Positions 24,607-33,600 of a DNA stretch of 64,000 nucleotides are shown here, piece after piece (the first letter of the stretch is position 1; the number at the start of each line of letters is the position of its first letter). The notes beneath the pieces are model-generated. The model was given only the letters and a program-made list of their open reading frames with translations, was not told the DNA's origin and made no database searches. The position numbers were made by a program, and so were the translations under genes. Origin of the DNA: Coleofasciculus sp040219735 (GTDB lineage Bacteria; Cyanobacteriota; Cyanobacteriia; Cyanobacteriales; Coleofasciculaceae); the NCBI GenBank assembly GCA_040219735.1, contig JAVJRX010000194.1. One strand, given 5' to 3'.

Positions 24607-26199
24607 CTAATACGCTGTCCAACGGGGGTCAGACTGATAACGCACAATCACAGGATGAGAGAGGCGATTCACCTGCACATTTCCTAACTGGACATCCCCA
24701 GGTAACTCAAATAAATGGTGCAAAATCGGCTCAGTCAGATAACGAGTTGACACCGATAATGTCAGCTTATCCGCTTGAATCGAGTGCCGCGACGCCAAGA
24801 CAAAACCCCAGGGTCCAAAACTGGGAACGTCCACCACATAAGGATGAGTCGATAATCCCACATCCGATAGCGTTGCCACAATACAGCTTAGAACATTTGG
24901 AGCAAAAAAAGGACTCGATGCTTGGGTGACAAAAACGCCATTCTCTGCCAATCGCGGTAATAAACGCTGGTAAAACCCTTCCGCATAGAGCTTGGCAAGC
25001 ACTTCTCGGTCAGGGTCAGGAAAATCCGCAATAATAATATCAAAGGTTTCATTTAAGGCAGGTGCTGTAACAAAGGCATCGGCGTTAATCACCTGAACAC
25101 GAGGATCAGTTAACGCCCCCCCATTTAACCGCACCAACTGGGGATGAGACTTGGCTAATTTGACTACTTCAGCGTCTAACTCAATCAGCACCACTCGTTC
25201 CACGTCTTGCCACTTCAACACTTCCCGCACCGCCATCCCATCCCCTGCACCCATGACTAGCACATGACGCCTGTTCTGACTCGCACTCATTGCCGGATGT
25301 ACTAATGCTTCATGGTAGCGGTATTCATCCAAGGTAGATAGTTGTAAATCCCCATCTAAAAATAGTCGCAAATCTTGTCCCCGGCGCGTCAAGACAATCC
25401 GTTGATAGGGGGATTGAATTCGGGTAATTACGGGGGCTTGATACAGGGTATTTTCCAACCGATTACTGATGGGAATCGCGGCGGGTGCGGATAGCGTCAG
25501 CAAGACACCTAAACCTAAACCTAGATATCCCCAACGGCGCAGCCGAGGAAACTGCTGTCCAATGGCAAACACCATAAAGGCGGGTAATGCGCCCAGCACA
25601 AAGGCGGCGGGAAATAAGCCAATTAAGGGTAGGAGCAATACTGGAAACAGTAACGAACCTAACAACGCTCCCACATAATCCAGCGCCAAAACCCCAGCCA
25701 GCGCTTCCCGCACTCCCTCCTCTAGTTCCAGCACTCGTGTCAGCAGGGGGACTTCTAAACCTGCCAAAATTCCCAGCAACACAGTTACCAGAAATAATCC
25801 CAACCAGAGGAAACCGTTGACGACAAATAGGGCAAATAATCCTAAGGGTAATAATGCCGTCAGGGGAGCCATTAGCAGTTCAACCTGAAGAAATGCCACA
25901 ATCAGTTGGCGTTGTTGGAGCCACGGCGGGGACTTGGGCGCGATAAATTGACTTAAGTAAGAGCCAATCCCCATGGCTGCCAAAAAGCCGCCGATAGCTA
26001 CTCCAAAAGACAGCGCCTGATTGCCCACTAAATAGCTAGCCAGGGTTCCGAGCAACAGTTCAACCGCCAGCCCACAGCTAGAGGATACCGCCGCCGCCGC
26101 TAAGAGTAGCCGACGTTGATGGCGATTTAATGATGCAACTGGGGGTTGAGTTACGGGTTCAACATTAGAGTTGTCTGTGGAAACGTTTTGCTGTGCCAT
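24607..26199 (-). CDS. Membrane-bound spermidine synthase-like protein
   Basis: A 530-residue protein. Residues 28-245 carry six to seven membrane helices. Residues 250-530 form a polyamine aminopropyltransferase fold, with the Rossmann motif VLVMGAGDGMAVREVLKW, acidic LIELDAEVVKLAKSHPQL and IIADFPDPD (the usual Asp of D-x-x-D-P). It may move an aminopropyl or related group from decarboxylated SAM, but membrane-fused members of the family are not well characterised. The start is 14 bp from the tnpB stop of an inserted element, so its original promoter was probably displaced. Confidence 0.88.
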   Translation of the reverse strand: MAQQNVSTDNSNVEPVTQPPVASLNRHQRRLLLAAAAVSSSCGLAVELLLGTLASYLVGNQALSFGVAIGGFLAAMGIGSYLSQFIAPKSPPWLQQRQLIVAFLQVELLMAPLTALLPLGLFALFVVNGFLWLGLFLVTVLLGILAGLEVPLLTRVLELEEGVREALAGVLALDYVGALLGSLLFPVLLLPLIGLFPAAFVLGALPAFMVFAIGQQFPRLRRWGYLGLGLGVLLTLSAPAAIPISNRLENTLYQAPVITRIQSPYQRIVLTRRGQDLRLFLDGDLQLSTLDEYRYHEALVHPAMSASQNRRHVLVMGAGDGMAVREVLKWQDVERVVLIELDAEVVKLAKSHPQLVRLNGGALTDPRVQVINADAFVTAPALNETFDIIIADFPDPDREVLAKLYAEGFYQRLLPRLAENGVFVTQASSPFFAPNVLSCIVATLSDVGLSTHPYVVDVPSFGPWGFVLASRHSIQADKLTLSVSTRYLTEPILHHLFELPGDVQLGNVQVNRLSHPVIVRYQSDPRWTAY

Positions 26200-26213
26200 G
26201 GATTTTTAATGAA

Positions 26214-27476
26214 CTACGACGACTTACTTCGTTGAAGTCGTCGTTTCTGACGTTTCTTCGCCCCTAGCTGCTTCATGCTTCCGCAATCAGTAGAGCTAGG
26301 CGACTCCACGTCTAAAGAGGCTCGTTCCAAGCCCCTTGCCCAAATTTCGTTGACTTGAGCGGCATTAATATCTCTATCCTCAACATGATTACAGTCGGGA
26401 TTAGAGCAAACATGAACTCTATCAGCCAAAGTCTTAGGCGTTAATTCCCAACATTTAGCACACCGTTGAGTTGGTTTGAGCGTTCTAGTTGGTGACTCGA
26501 CATAAAACCCACCAGCTTCAGCAGCTTTGTAGGTTAACAAATCACCGATTATGCCAAACCCAACGTCGAGAATAGACCGATTTAACCCGGCTTTTTGTTT
26601 CTTGCGCTTGCCCTTCTTTGCTTTTCGGGTCATACCATTGACGTTTAACTGCTCTCCAGCAATTAGGCTATTACTGCTAATTATCTCGCTGGTTGTTTTG
26701 TGCAGCCAATCTTCTCGTTGTCGGAATATCTTGCTCTGAAGTTTAGAAATCCGTTTTCGTTCTTTTTTCCATCGTCTTGAACCCAAAACTTTTTTGTTCC
26801 TATTAGGTTGTCTCTTGCGTCTTAACCGCTTTGAGGCTACCTTAACTTTCTTGTATCCTTCCTTAATAAAATCTGGTTTAGCAATTTTCTCGCTAGTTGA
26901 AAGCGTTACCGCGTCTTGGCAACCTAAGTCTATTCCAATTGAACCTGTACCTGTTTGGCGAGTCGGATTGCACTGCACGGTAATTGACGCATACCACTTA
27001 CCGTTCCTAAAAAAGATTGTACAGGTTGTTGGAGTTCCCCAAGTTCTAGCTTGACCCCGCATTTGAATCTTTAAACCAAGGTCTCTCAGTTCCAAGTAAC
27101 CGTTGTTACCATTAGACAAAACTTTCCAACCTGCTTTGTCTGGATATGTCCAGCCACTATACCGCCGCTTTGCTTTGAACCTGGGGTACTTACCCAATCC
27201 TTTGAAAAATCGTTTATAGCTAAAATCAACCCGCTTTAATGTAGCTTGCAACGTATGAGAACCTAATTCGGCATACTCAATCCAAACTTCTTTAAATTCA
27301 GGCAAACAATTCTGTTGCTCAAAATAATCAACAGAATGACCAAAGCGCTTGTACTGCGTCCTCCGGTTAGCAATTGCCGCGTTATAGAGTTCACAGTGCA
27401 TTTTTCTAGCCCAATGAAGCTTGTTACATTGAGCCTTATTTGGATAAATTCTATAGGTTGCTCTACGTATTTTCAT
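26214..27476 (-). CDS. tnpB: TnpB RNA-guided nuclease (IS605 OrfB)
   Basis: A 420-residue TnpB. These are RNA-guided DNA nucleases related to Cas12, guided by an omega RNA made from the 3' end of the element. The RuvC residues are complete: D183 (GIDLG), E275 (AGEQLNV) and D369 (DRDINAAQ). The zinc finger has C339, C342, C357 and C362. The N-terminal domain begins MKIRRATYRIYPNKAQCNKL. No stop or frameshift is seen, so it may be active. The omega RNA would overlap the last part of this gene and the 26216-26244 hairpin, and its guide would read into the start of the downstream aminopropyltransferase gene. Confidence 0.92.
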   Translation of the reverse strand: MKIRRATYRIYPNKAQCNKLHWARKMHCELYNAAIANRRTQYKRFGHSVDYFEQQNCLPEFKEVWIEYAELGSHTLQATLKRVDFSYKRFFKGLGKYPRFKAKRRYSGWTYPDKAGWKVLSNGNNGYLELRDLGLKIQMRGQARTWGTPTTCTIFFRNGKWYASITVQCNPTRQTGTGSIGIDLGCQDAVTLSTSEKIAKPDFIKEGYKKVKVASKRLRRKRQPNRNKKVLGSRRWKKERKRISKLQSKIFRQREDWLHKTTSEIISSNSLIAGEQLNVNGMTRKAKKGKRKKQKAGLNRSILDVGFGIIGDLLTYKAAEAGGFYVESPTRTLKPTQRCAKCWELTPKTLADRVHVCSNPDCNHVEDRDINAAQVNEIWARGLERASLDVESPSSTDCGSMKQLGAKKRQKRRLQRSKSS

Positions 27477-27575
27477 GCCTATATTTTACCATAAAAATTT
27501 GACAACCTGCGGAATATTTAATTCCTAGTTTGTCTGCTATCCTTCCCCAACTTACTGTCGTTGAAGTCGGGGAAT
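26214..27575 (-). mobile_element. IS1341-type (IS200/IS605 family) element, tnpB only
   Basis: The element consists of tnpB bounded by hairpins that share a core in the same orientation. The right-end hairpin is ACGACGACTT / AAGTCGTCGT with loop ACTTCGTTG (26216-26244), overlapping the tnpB stop. The left-end hairpin is TTCCCCAACTT / AAGTCGGGGAA with loop ACTGTCGTTG (27543-27574). Same-orientation subterminal hairpins and no terminal inverted repeats fit the family. No tnpA is present, so movement would depend on a TnpA elsewhere. Exact ends are uncertain by several bases. Confidence 0.75.
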
Positions 27576-27663
27576 GCCGCAATTACGTTCAAAGCGGATC
27601 AACCATAACCATAAGGGCACGGCAATGAAAGAGCCCCTACCCTAGCGCAGGATTAAGAAAGCC

Positions 27664-27894
27664 CTATTTTCCTGCACTCGGACCGCCGCCACGAAACCCT
27701 CCATAAGACGAGCGATTGGGTAAAAGAATCCATGTTCCACCGCGATAACCGCCCGATAATCCTGTTCCATGTCGGGGCCAATAGTTGTCCTGTTTATCGG
27801 CTCGCAGGACGAGGGCAGAACGCTGTGTATAACCTGCCGTAATTGTCAAGAGGGCGATCGCGATCGCAGCCCCAGCAAAAATCTTAGTTAACAT
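27664..27894 (-). CDS. Small exported Gly-rich protein
   Basis: A 76-residue protein with an N-terminal signal helix (MLTKIFAGAAIAIALLTITA) and a Gly/Tyr/Arg-rich mature part (YWPRHGTGLSGGYRGGTWIL, GGFRGGGPSAGK). No family is recognised. It lies 69 bp downstream of the 350-residue membrane protein and upstream of the tnpB insertion. It may belong to the same operon as the DUF4178 and aminopropyltransferase genes. Confidence 0.6.
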   Translation of the reverse strand: MLTKIFAGAAIAIALLTITAGYTQRSALVLRADKQDNYWPRHGTGLSGGYRGGTWILLPNRSSYGGFRGGGPSAGK

Positions 27895-27963
27895 CGGTTA
27901 AACTCCTAGGATGAACAGAGTCATTAGTAAGGGTTGGAGGGAGTTTTATTTCGACTGACCTAC

Positions 27964-29016
27964 CTACTGATCAGATACCGTTAAAGGAGATGGGCGAATG
28001 TGAACAACCTCAACGGGAACGAGAGTGCGGTTGCGATCGCGCACTGTCAGCGTCGTCTGATCCACGGGTGCATCTGGCATCACATCCAGATGAAAACCGT
28101 AGGAACTGCGAGGTTCTAAGGTGAAAAAACATTGGACTTGACCCTTCGCCGATTCCACCTTGCCATCTTCTTCTTTAAAGCTTAGAGGGATAGGCAAAGC
28201 ACCGGCATAAACTTGTTCTCCATAAGCATCATTAATCACCAGACGTGCGTTTAGCTGTCGCGGTGAGGTTTCGTCAGATTTCACATTGATCTTGACCCGC
28301 ACCAGCTGATCAGCCCCTCCTACCGTAGCGCGTCCACTGGGATCGCTATCTTGAATTGTTTTCGCGATCGCGACTTTCCCAGAAAAGGGTGTGGCAATGA
28401 TCGCCATAATCCCTAGAATTGTCGAACCAATTAAACCTGACCACAAATAGCGCGTATCAACAACCCCATTTTCCACTCTCACCTTAAATCCCACGGGTTG
28501 TTCGAGTTCTTGTCCAGAGGTATTGCCATAGTCCAACACAGCAATTGCCACGGTTATTTTCTCATTTTTCTTTGCCTGAACGTCGAGTCCTCCCTGCAAA
28601 TCCGACTCATACCAACTACCCGATTCACCATCTTCGTACCACGTCCCCGACTCACTCCAGGCTTCTTTCATCGCTGAGGCGATCACTTGCCCATTTTGGT
28701 CAAGAATTTGAATTTCGTAGATCACCCACTGATTCGTTGACAGCCAAGCCTCCACATCAATTCGCAAAGCACCGATAAGCTGAGGCTGGAGTTGTATCGA
28801 CTCCAGTTGGACTGATTCCTCTGGCTCAACGTATACTGTCTGTGACATCAACCTTTTATGGAAAAACTGAGCCACAACAAACGCTAGTAGCACTAACCCT
28901 GCTGTTCCCAGAGCAATGTAAGACCAGAGATCGACAAAACGACCGGTTCGCTGAGTTTGGGTAGTGACTGGCATTGGCTTGAAGTTCAATTCAAATTTTC
29001 CAGGGAACTGAAACAA
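27964..29016 (-). CDS. Membrane protein of unknown function
   Basis: A 350-residue protein with two membrane helices (about 31-50 and 193-212). Between them is an extracytoplasmic or lumenal beta-rich domain (YVEPEESVQLESIQLQPQLI, WSESGTWYEDGESGSWYESD). After the second helix comes a second beta domain (VKINVKSDETSPRQLNARLV ... FHLDVMPDAP). The aromatic/acidic repeat around residue 128-143 is reminiscent of membrane proteins found beside DUF4178/DUF350 genes. It leads the minus-strand cluster that the tnpB element now splits. Confidence 0.7.
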   Translation of the reverse strand: MFQFPGKFELNFKPMPVTTQTQRTGRFVDLWSYIALGTAGLVLLAFVVAQFFHKRLMSQTVYVEPEESVQLESIQLQPQLIGALRIDVEAWLSTNQWVIYEIQILDQNGQVIASAMKEAWSESGTWYEDGESGSWYESDLQGGLDVQAKKNEKITVAIAVLDYGNTSGQELEQPVGFKVRVENGVVDTRYLWSGLIGSTILGIMAIIATPFSGKVAIAKTIQDSDPSGRATVGGADQLVRVKINVKSDETSPRQLNARLVINDAYGEQVYAGALPIPLSFKEEDGKVESAKGQVQCFFTLEPRSSYGFHLDVMPDAPVDQTTLTVRDRNRTLVPVEVVHIRPSPLTVSDQ

Positions 29017-29149
29017 GTTGTCTCAGTCCATTATTCTCTCTGTGTTTGATCCGAGAAACTGTCTATCGAATAACCCGGTATTAATTCTAATTTTATCGTT
29101 ACGTTAGGATTACCCGAGCAATTCCACAGGCTAGAGTCTGCGGGAGGCG

Positions 29150-29614
29150 TCAACGAATACGAATTCGGATTCCCGAAGAGCGATCAATCACATCTGAGCT
29201 GTGGATGCGGACTCTACCTGAGCGAGATCGGTGTCTGGCAGACCGAGTTGTATCAATAATCACAGGATCAACCAAGATAGAATCCGAAATAGTCGAATTG
29301 ATAATTGTGGGGTTAATTAGCGTAGAATCACGAATGGTTCCCCGAATCGGCTCTTGATACCGAGTATAGTCGCGATCGCGATAGTTGCTATAGGATGAAC
29401 CTTCAGAGGAAAAGGCACAAGGTTGACCTGTGACCCGATTCATGGGTATTGGTGATGGAATGGGGCTACCGTAAATCACCGAAGTACAGCGCGATGACTG
29501 AATCGGTCTAGCCTCTACTGCGCTATCCCCCACTATCATCCAAGCCACTCCCACGGTTAAAGGCGTGAGCATGATGTTCAGCCAACGGCGTTGTAGGAGA
29601 GAAAATTTCAGCAT
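29150..29614 (-). CDS. Exported hypothetical protein with short beta repeats
   Basis: A 154-residue protein with a signal-like N-terminus (LTPLTVGVAWMIVGDSAVEA). A run of short related units follows: GTIRDSTLINPTIINSTISD, then SILVDPVIIDT. These look like rungs of a small beta helix, where alternating I/V/S/N residues repeat about every 7-10 positions. The end is Arg/Ser-rich. It has no recognised family. It is 134 bp upstream of the membrane protein gene in the same direction. The 29615-29897 spacer beyond it shows nothing recognisable except heptamer repeats at its end. Confidence 0.6.
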   Translation of the reverse strand: MLKFSLLQRRWLNIMLTPLTVGVAWMIVGDSAVEARPIQSSRCTSVIYGSPIPSPIPMNRVTGQPCAFSSEGSSYSNYRDRDYTRYQEPIRGTIRDSTLINPTIINSTISDSILVDPVIIDTTRSARHRSRSGRVRIHSSDVIDRSSGIRIRIR

Positions 29615-29897
29615 CGTTTCACCTCAAAATATGTTACGTAGCCATTAAGCGATTCAGTGAAGCGCAAAAATTTATCTTGTATCCGGCGATCCTGTTCCCT
29701 TACCAGTGTAACTATCCCACTGAATCCGGCTGTCAGTCCCAGCTTAAGTGAAGGTCGGATTGACTTGTTAGTTCCTTAGCGCTTTAATTCCTTCAGGTTT
29801 TCGTGTAATTTCAAGGTATAAGCCTAGAGCCAGATCTAACTTCACCCAATGGCACGAATCAGTGTCTCGATGATGTCAAGTTTTTGATCAATGACCA

Positions 29898-30419
29898 ATG
29901 ACCAATGACAAAGAACAATTCCGCATCGAATACCAAACTGGAAAAGCTACCTTTGAGCGGGGTGACTATCGCGCTGCGGTGAAGCACCTCGAAAAAGCCT
30001 GCGCTTTGATTAACCGCAATTCTCGTTTAGGGGGAGAGGCGCAAATGTGGCTTGTTACAGCTTATGATGCAGCCGGACAACAAACTGACGCGATCGCGTT
30101 AGGTCAGCAACTGACAAAGCATCCTGACCTGGATATTCGCAAACAGTCTACCAGCTTACTCTACATCCTACAAGCCCCCCAGCTCAAGCGACCTGAGGAA
30201 TGGATGACCAAGATTCCCGATTTAGGTGCTATTTCTGAAAGTGATCCCATAGATCGTCGGGGTAGCGGGGTGACTAGAAGCAATCCCAGTTTGAAAAGAC
30301 AAATTGAATCGGATGCGATCGATCTGAGTACGGTTAATACCAAAGATAATCAATTTATCTGGGTGGCTCTGGTTGTTATTGCCGTATTAGTGGGTGGACT
30401 TATCTGGTGGGGAGTGTAA
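29898..30419 (+). CDS. TPR protein with C-terminal membrane anchor
   Basis: A 173-residue protein. Residues 5-90 hold two to three tetratricopeptide-like helix pairs (YQTGKATFERGDYRAAVKHL, LVTAYDAAGQQTDAIALGQQ), then a polar linker, and one membrane helix at the end (FIWVALVVIAVLVGGLIWWG). It is probably a tail-anchored scaffold exposed to the cytoplasm. The start lies within a heptamer repeat that offers ATGs at 29891, 29898 and 29905 in three different frames; only 29898 opens the TPR frame. Confidence 0.8.
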   Translation: MTNDKEQFRIEYQTGKATFERGDYRAAVKHLEKACALINRNSRLGGEAQMWLVTAYDAAGQQTDAIALGQQLTKHPDLDIRKQSTSLLYILQAPQLKRPEEWMTKIPDLGAISESDPIDRRGSGVTRSNPSLKRQIESDAIDLSTVNTKDNQFIWVALVVIAVLVGGLIWWGV

Positions 30420-30524
30420 AATCCTCCCCCAGCTTCAAGAGCTCCCTACCCTCCCACAAGACTTATTCAGCAGCCCCTACTTATTTACCATCTGACTTTT
30501 CACGCCATTTAGAAAAATCAACAT

Positions 30525-30650
30525 TAGACCTAACCCCCCAGCCCCCTTCCCTCGCAGGGAAGGGGGAGAATTCAAAGCCTTCTCTCTCTTACCCCCTTTC
30601 AAAGGGGGGTAAGGGGGGATGGAGAGAGGTTTGGAGAGAGGTTTTCCAGC
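30525..30650. repeat. Dispersed CCCCCTT/AAGGGGG repeats
   Basis: Contains CCCCCTTCCC...GGGAAGGGGG (about 30541-30567) and CCCCCTTTCAAAGGGGGG (about 30594-30611) followed by TAAGGGGGGAT. These are nested inverted repeats of a type common between cyanobacterial genes. They could also end transcription of the TPR gene or of the haemagglutinin gene from the other side. Confidence 0.6.
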
Positions 30651-30668
30651 TCCCGTGAAAAGTAAGAT

Positions 30669-33600
30669 TTACCATGGACTACCAATCATCGTAAATGCTG
30701 ACCAAAAATAGGGATGAGACAAATCTTTATCTCCTATTTGTGCTAACTCTGGAGGTAACGTAATACTTTCCCCACTCCCCAATAATTTCCCCTCTTCTAA
30801 CCGCACCTCTCCCCGAATCATCAAAAGTTGCGCCTGTCGCAGCGCTTCTGATTTAATCGGTGCTGTCTCTAACTGACGGTAAAATTCGGTCATTAGTCCC
30901 AACGTTGCTTCATCACTGACATACCAGAGACTTCCCAGTGCCGATTTTACCCCAGCTTGTACCGCTAACCCGGCAAAGCCTAACTCAGCTTCCTCATCCC
31001 CCACAGCGGTGCGACAAGCACTCAGGACTAATAATTCTACTGTGGGTTCATACAACTTTAACTCACGCAGTTGGTCGAGGCGTAGTTTAGTATCCCATAG
31101 CTGAATATAAGAATTTTCCATGCGTCCCGATTTAAATTCACCATGAGTGGCTAAGTGGACAATTCCAAAGGGTTGTAATTGACGTTGGGTTTTTAGGTTC
31201 TCCAGAGTAAACTCTTGGTTGAGGAAGGATTCTCCTTGCCATATTTCTTGGGTAATTGCGGCTAATTCAACCGGGACAGCTTTTAAGGGGTTGGCGTCGG
31301 TAAATTCAGACGCCCCCATTGCCAAAACTTGGAAGTCATTAATATCGCGATAGCGAGTATCGGTTAAGCTGATACTGGGCATTAAACCCGCACTGTATTT
31401 TTCAATTAGGAATTGTTCGCCATCGTGGAGAGCCAGTAAGGGAATGGAACGCAATCCTCCATCCATGATAAAGCTGAGATTCTGAATTCCTTGGGTTTGT
31501 AATTGGTCTTCAATTGGGGCAATTATCCATTGATACAGTTGTTGGGCTGGGGCTAAATAACGGTCGGTACTACGTGTAATTGGATTAGTAATCGCACGGC
31601 GTAATTTTTGGGCTTCAGCTAAAACAGTAGCGCGAGTTGCACCGGGAATCGGCATAAAAATCGGTTCCCCGGTTGGTGTAACTACAACCAGTTGCAATTG
31701 GTCATTATCTTGGGGAATGGGATTGGTTAAAGAACCGGAATCTGGCGTAATTCTGGTGGGGTAAAATACGGTATAAATCAGAGCGGGTTTTTGACCTGTG
31801 GCGGATTCAATATCGCTCAAGGTTATCCGAATTTGCTCTAATGTATTAATGGCAGGATTGAAGAATCCTAGATATTTCTCAAATTCACGGGTAAATAATT
31901 CTTCTAAAGGGAAACCTCGGCTTAAGAGTCTAACTGTTAGGGATGAGGGAGGATCAGCTTCGGGCAATACCCGTTGTAATTGTTGCAGGAAGTCTGGAGC
32001 GGTAATAATTGAAATAGCGCCTTGGCTATAGGGACCTAAAAAAGATTGGAAGGGTAAGATTGAGTTATTGGCGCTGGTTGTTAAGGCTCCCGCCGTACCG
32101 TTTATCGTAGCATCACCGACATCAAAGGAAATTCCTCTGGCTCCACCATCGTGGCGAATAATAATTGTCCCCTCACCAGCACCACCCGCCGTAGAAATGC
32201 TGGCAATGATGTTATTTTGGTCGGTAAATGTGCCAGTAGCTTGGAAGAATTGTTCTGTGGTAATGTCAACGGTTCCGCCTGTTCCTTCTGTACCCCCTTG
32301 GGCGTTAATTAGGGTAACTTGAATCCCATTTTCGGGGTCTAACTTGACATTTCCGCCATTTCCTGATATTGAACTGGTATCGATTTCTTGGGTAATGATG
32401 CGATCGCGTGCTGTAACTGTAACGTCTCCACCCCCTGTTTCTCCCGTCGCGATTAAGTCGCCGCTTTCCACTGCACCTGTTTGACTTTCCAGGCTAATAT
32501 TACCGCCACTACTGATATTACTTGCAGCGTCGAGGGTTCCCGCCAATAGGTTATTCTCCGCCATCAGGGAAATCGTACCCCCTGCGCCAGTGGTAGAAGA
32601 GGAATCGAGAGTGGCTGCGATCGCGTCGATGGTATTTCCGGTTATAGTAATCGTACCGCCATCGGTATCTATGGGAGATTGGAGTGCGATCACGCCTCTT
32701 CCCGTTAGGCTGAAATTCCCGCCTGTGGTGGAGATGGCGTTATTTAAGCTGAAACTATCGGCGAAGGTGAAGGAAAGACTTCCTCCCTCGGTGTTGATAC
32801 TGTCATCTGAGGAGAAAACAAGATTACTCAGAGGATTAATATTTCCCGCGATAATATCCGCACCGCCGATAGAAAGGGTTTCGGGGAGGGTGATTTCTCC
32901 CGGAGTATTCAGAGTTAGACTATCGCCACCGTTATCAGTTGAACCGAATCGTATCGCGTCACTAATATTGATACGATTTCCAGCCGAGAGGTCAATTTTA
33001 CCGCCACTCCCATTGGTAGAACTCGAATCAATTTCACTGGCGTTAATCTCGTCAGCCGCGTCAAGAATAATTGCGCCACTCGCGCCATTTTCTGAGGATG
33101 AGTTAAGGGTTCCGGCGCTAGTATCAATACTGTTACCGCTGATATTAATATCTCCCCCGCTCTGTGCGCCCATTGAGATAATATCAGAAGTTGTAATATC
33201 ACCAGCCGCTTTAACTGCGATCGCACCTCCTGTACCATTATCTGAAGTAGTTATTATTCTGCCATCATTTAAATCGCCAGCATTGGTATCAATACTTCCA
33301 TCACGGCTAGTCAAGTTAATATCTCCACCGCCTAATTGACCCGATGAATCAACATAACCGATGATGATATTATCAGTAACGTTAACGGTAATAGTACCTC
33401 CCGTGCCATTCCCTTGAACACACTGATCATTTAAGCTGGAGCAAGACAGTATTCCACCTATAGTGTTGTTTACAGGATCATTATCCAAGGCGTCAAATGT
33501 ACCGCCAATAGTAAGATTGACATCCCCACCATCTATAGCGCCAAACGATTGTATGTCATCTGATTTCAGATTTCCACCAGCCTGAATAGTGATATTACCA

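Noticed and set aside
32590..33339. 249-codon plus-strand frame inside the haemagglutinin gene
   Set aside because: Antisense of the beta-helix repeats; its composition mirrors the repeat and no domain is visible.
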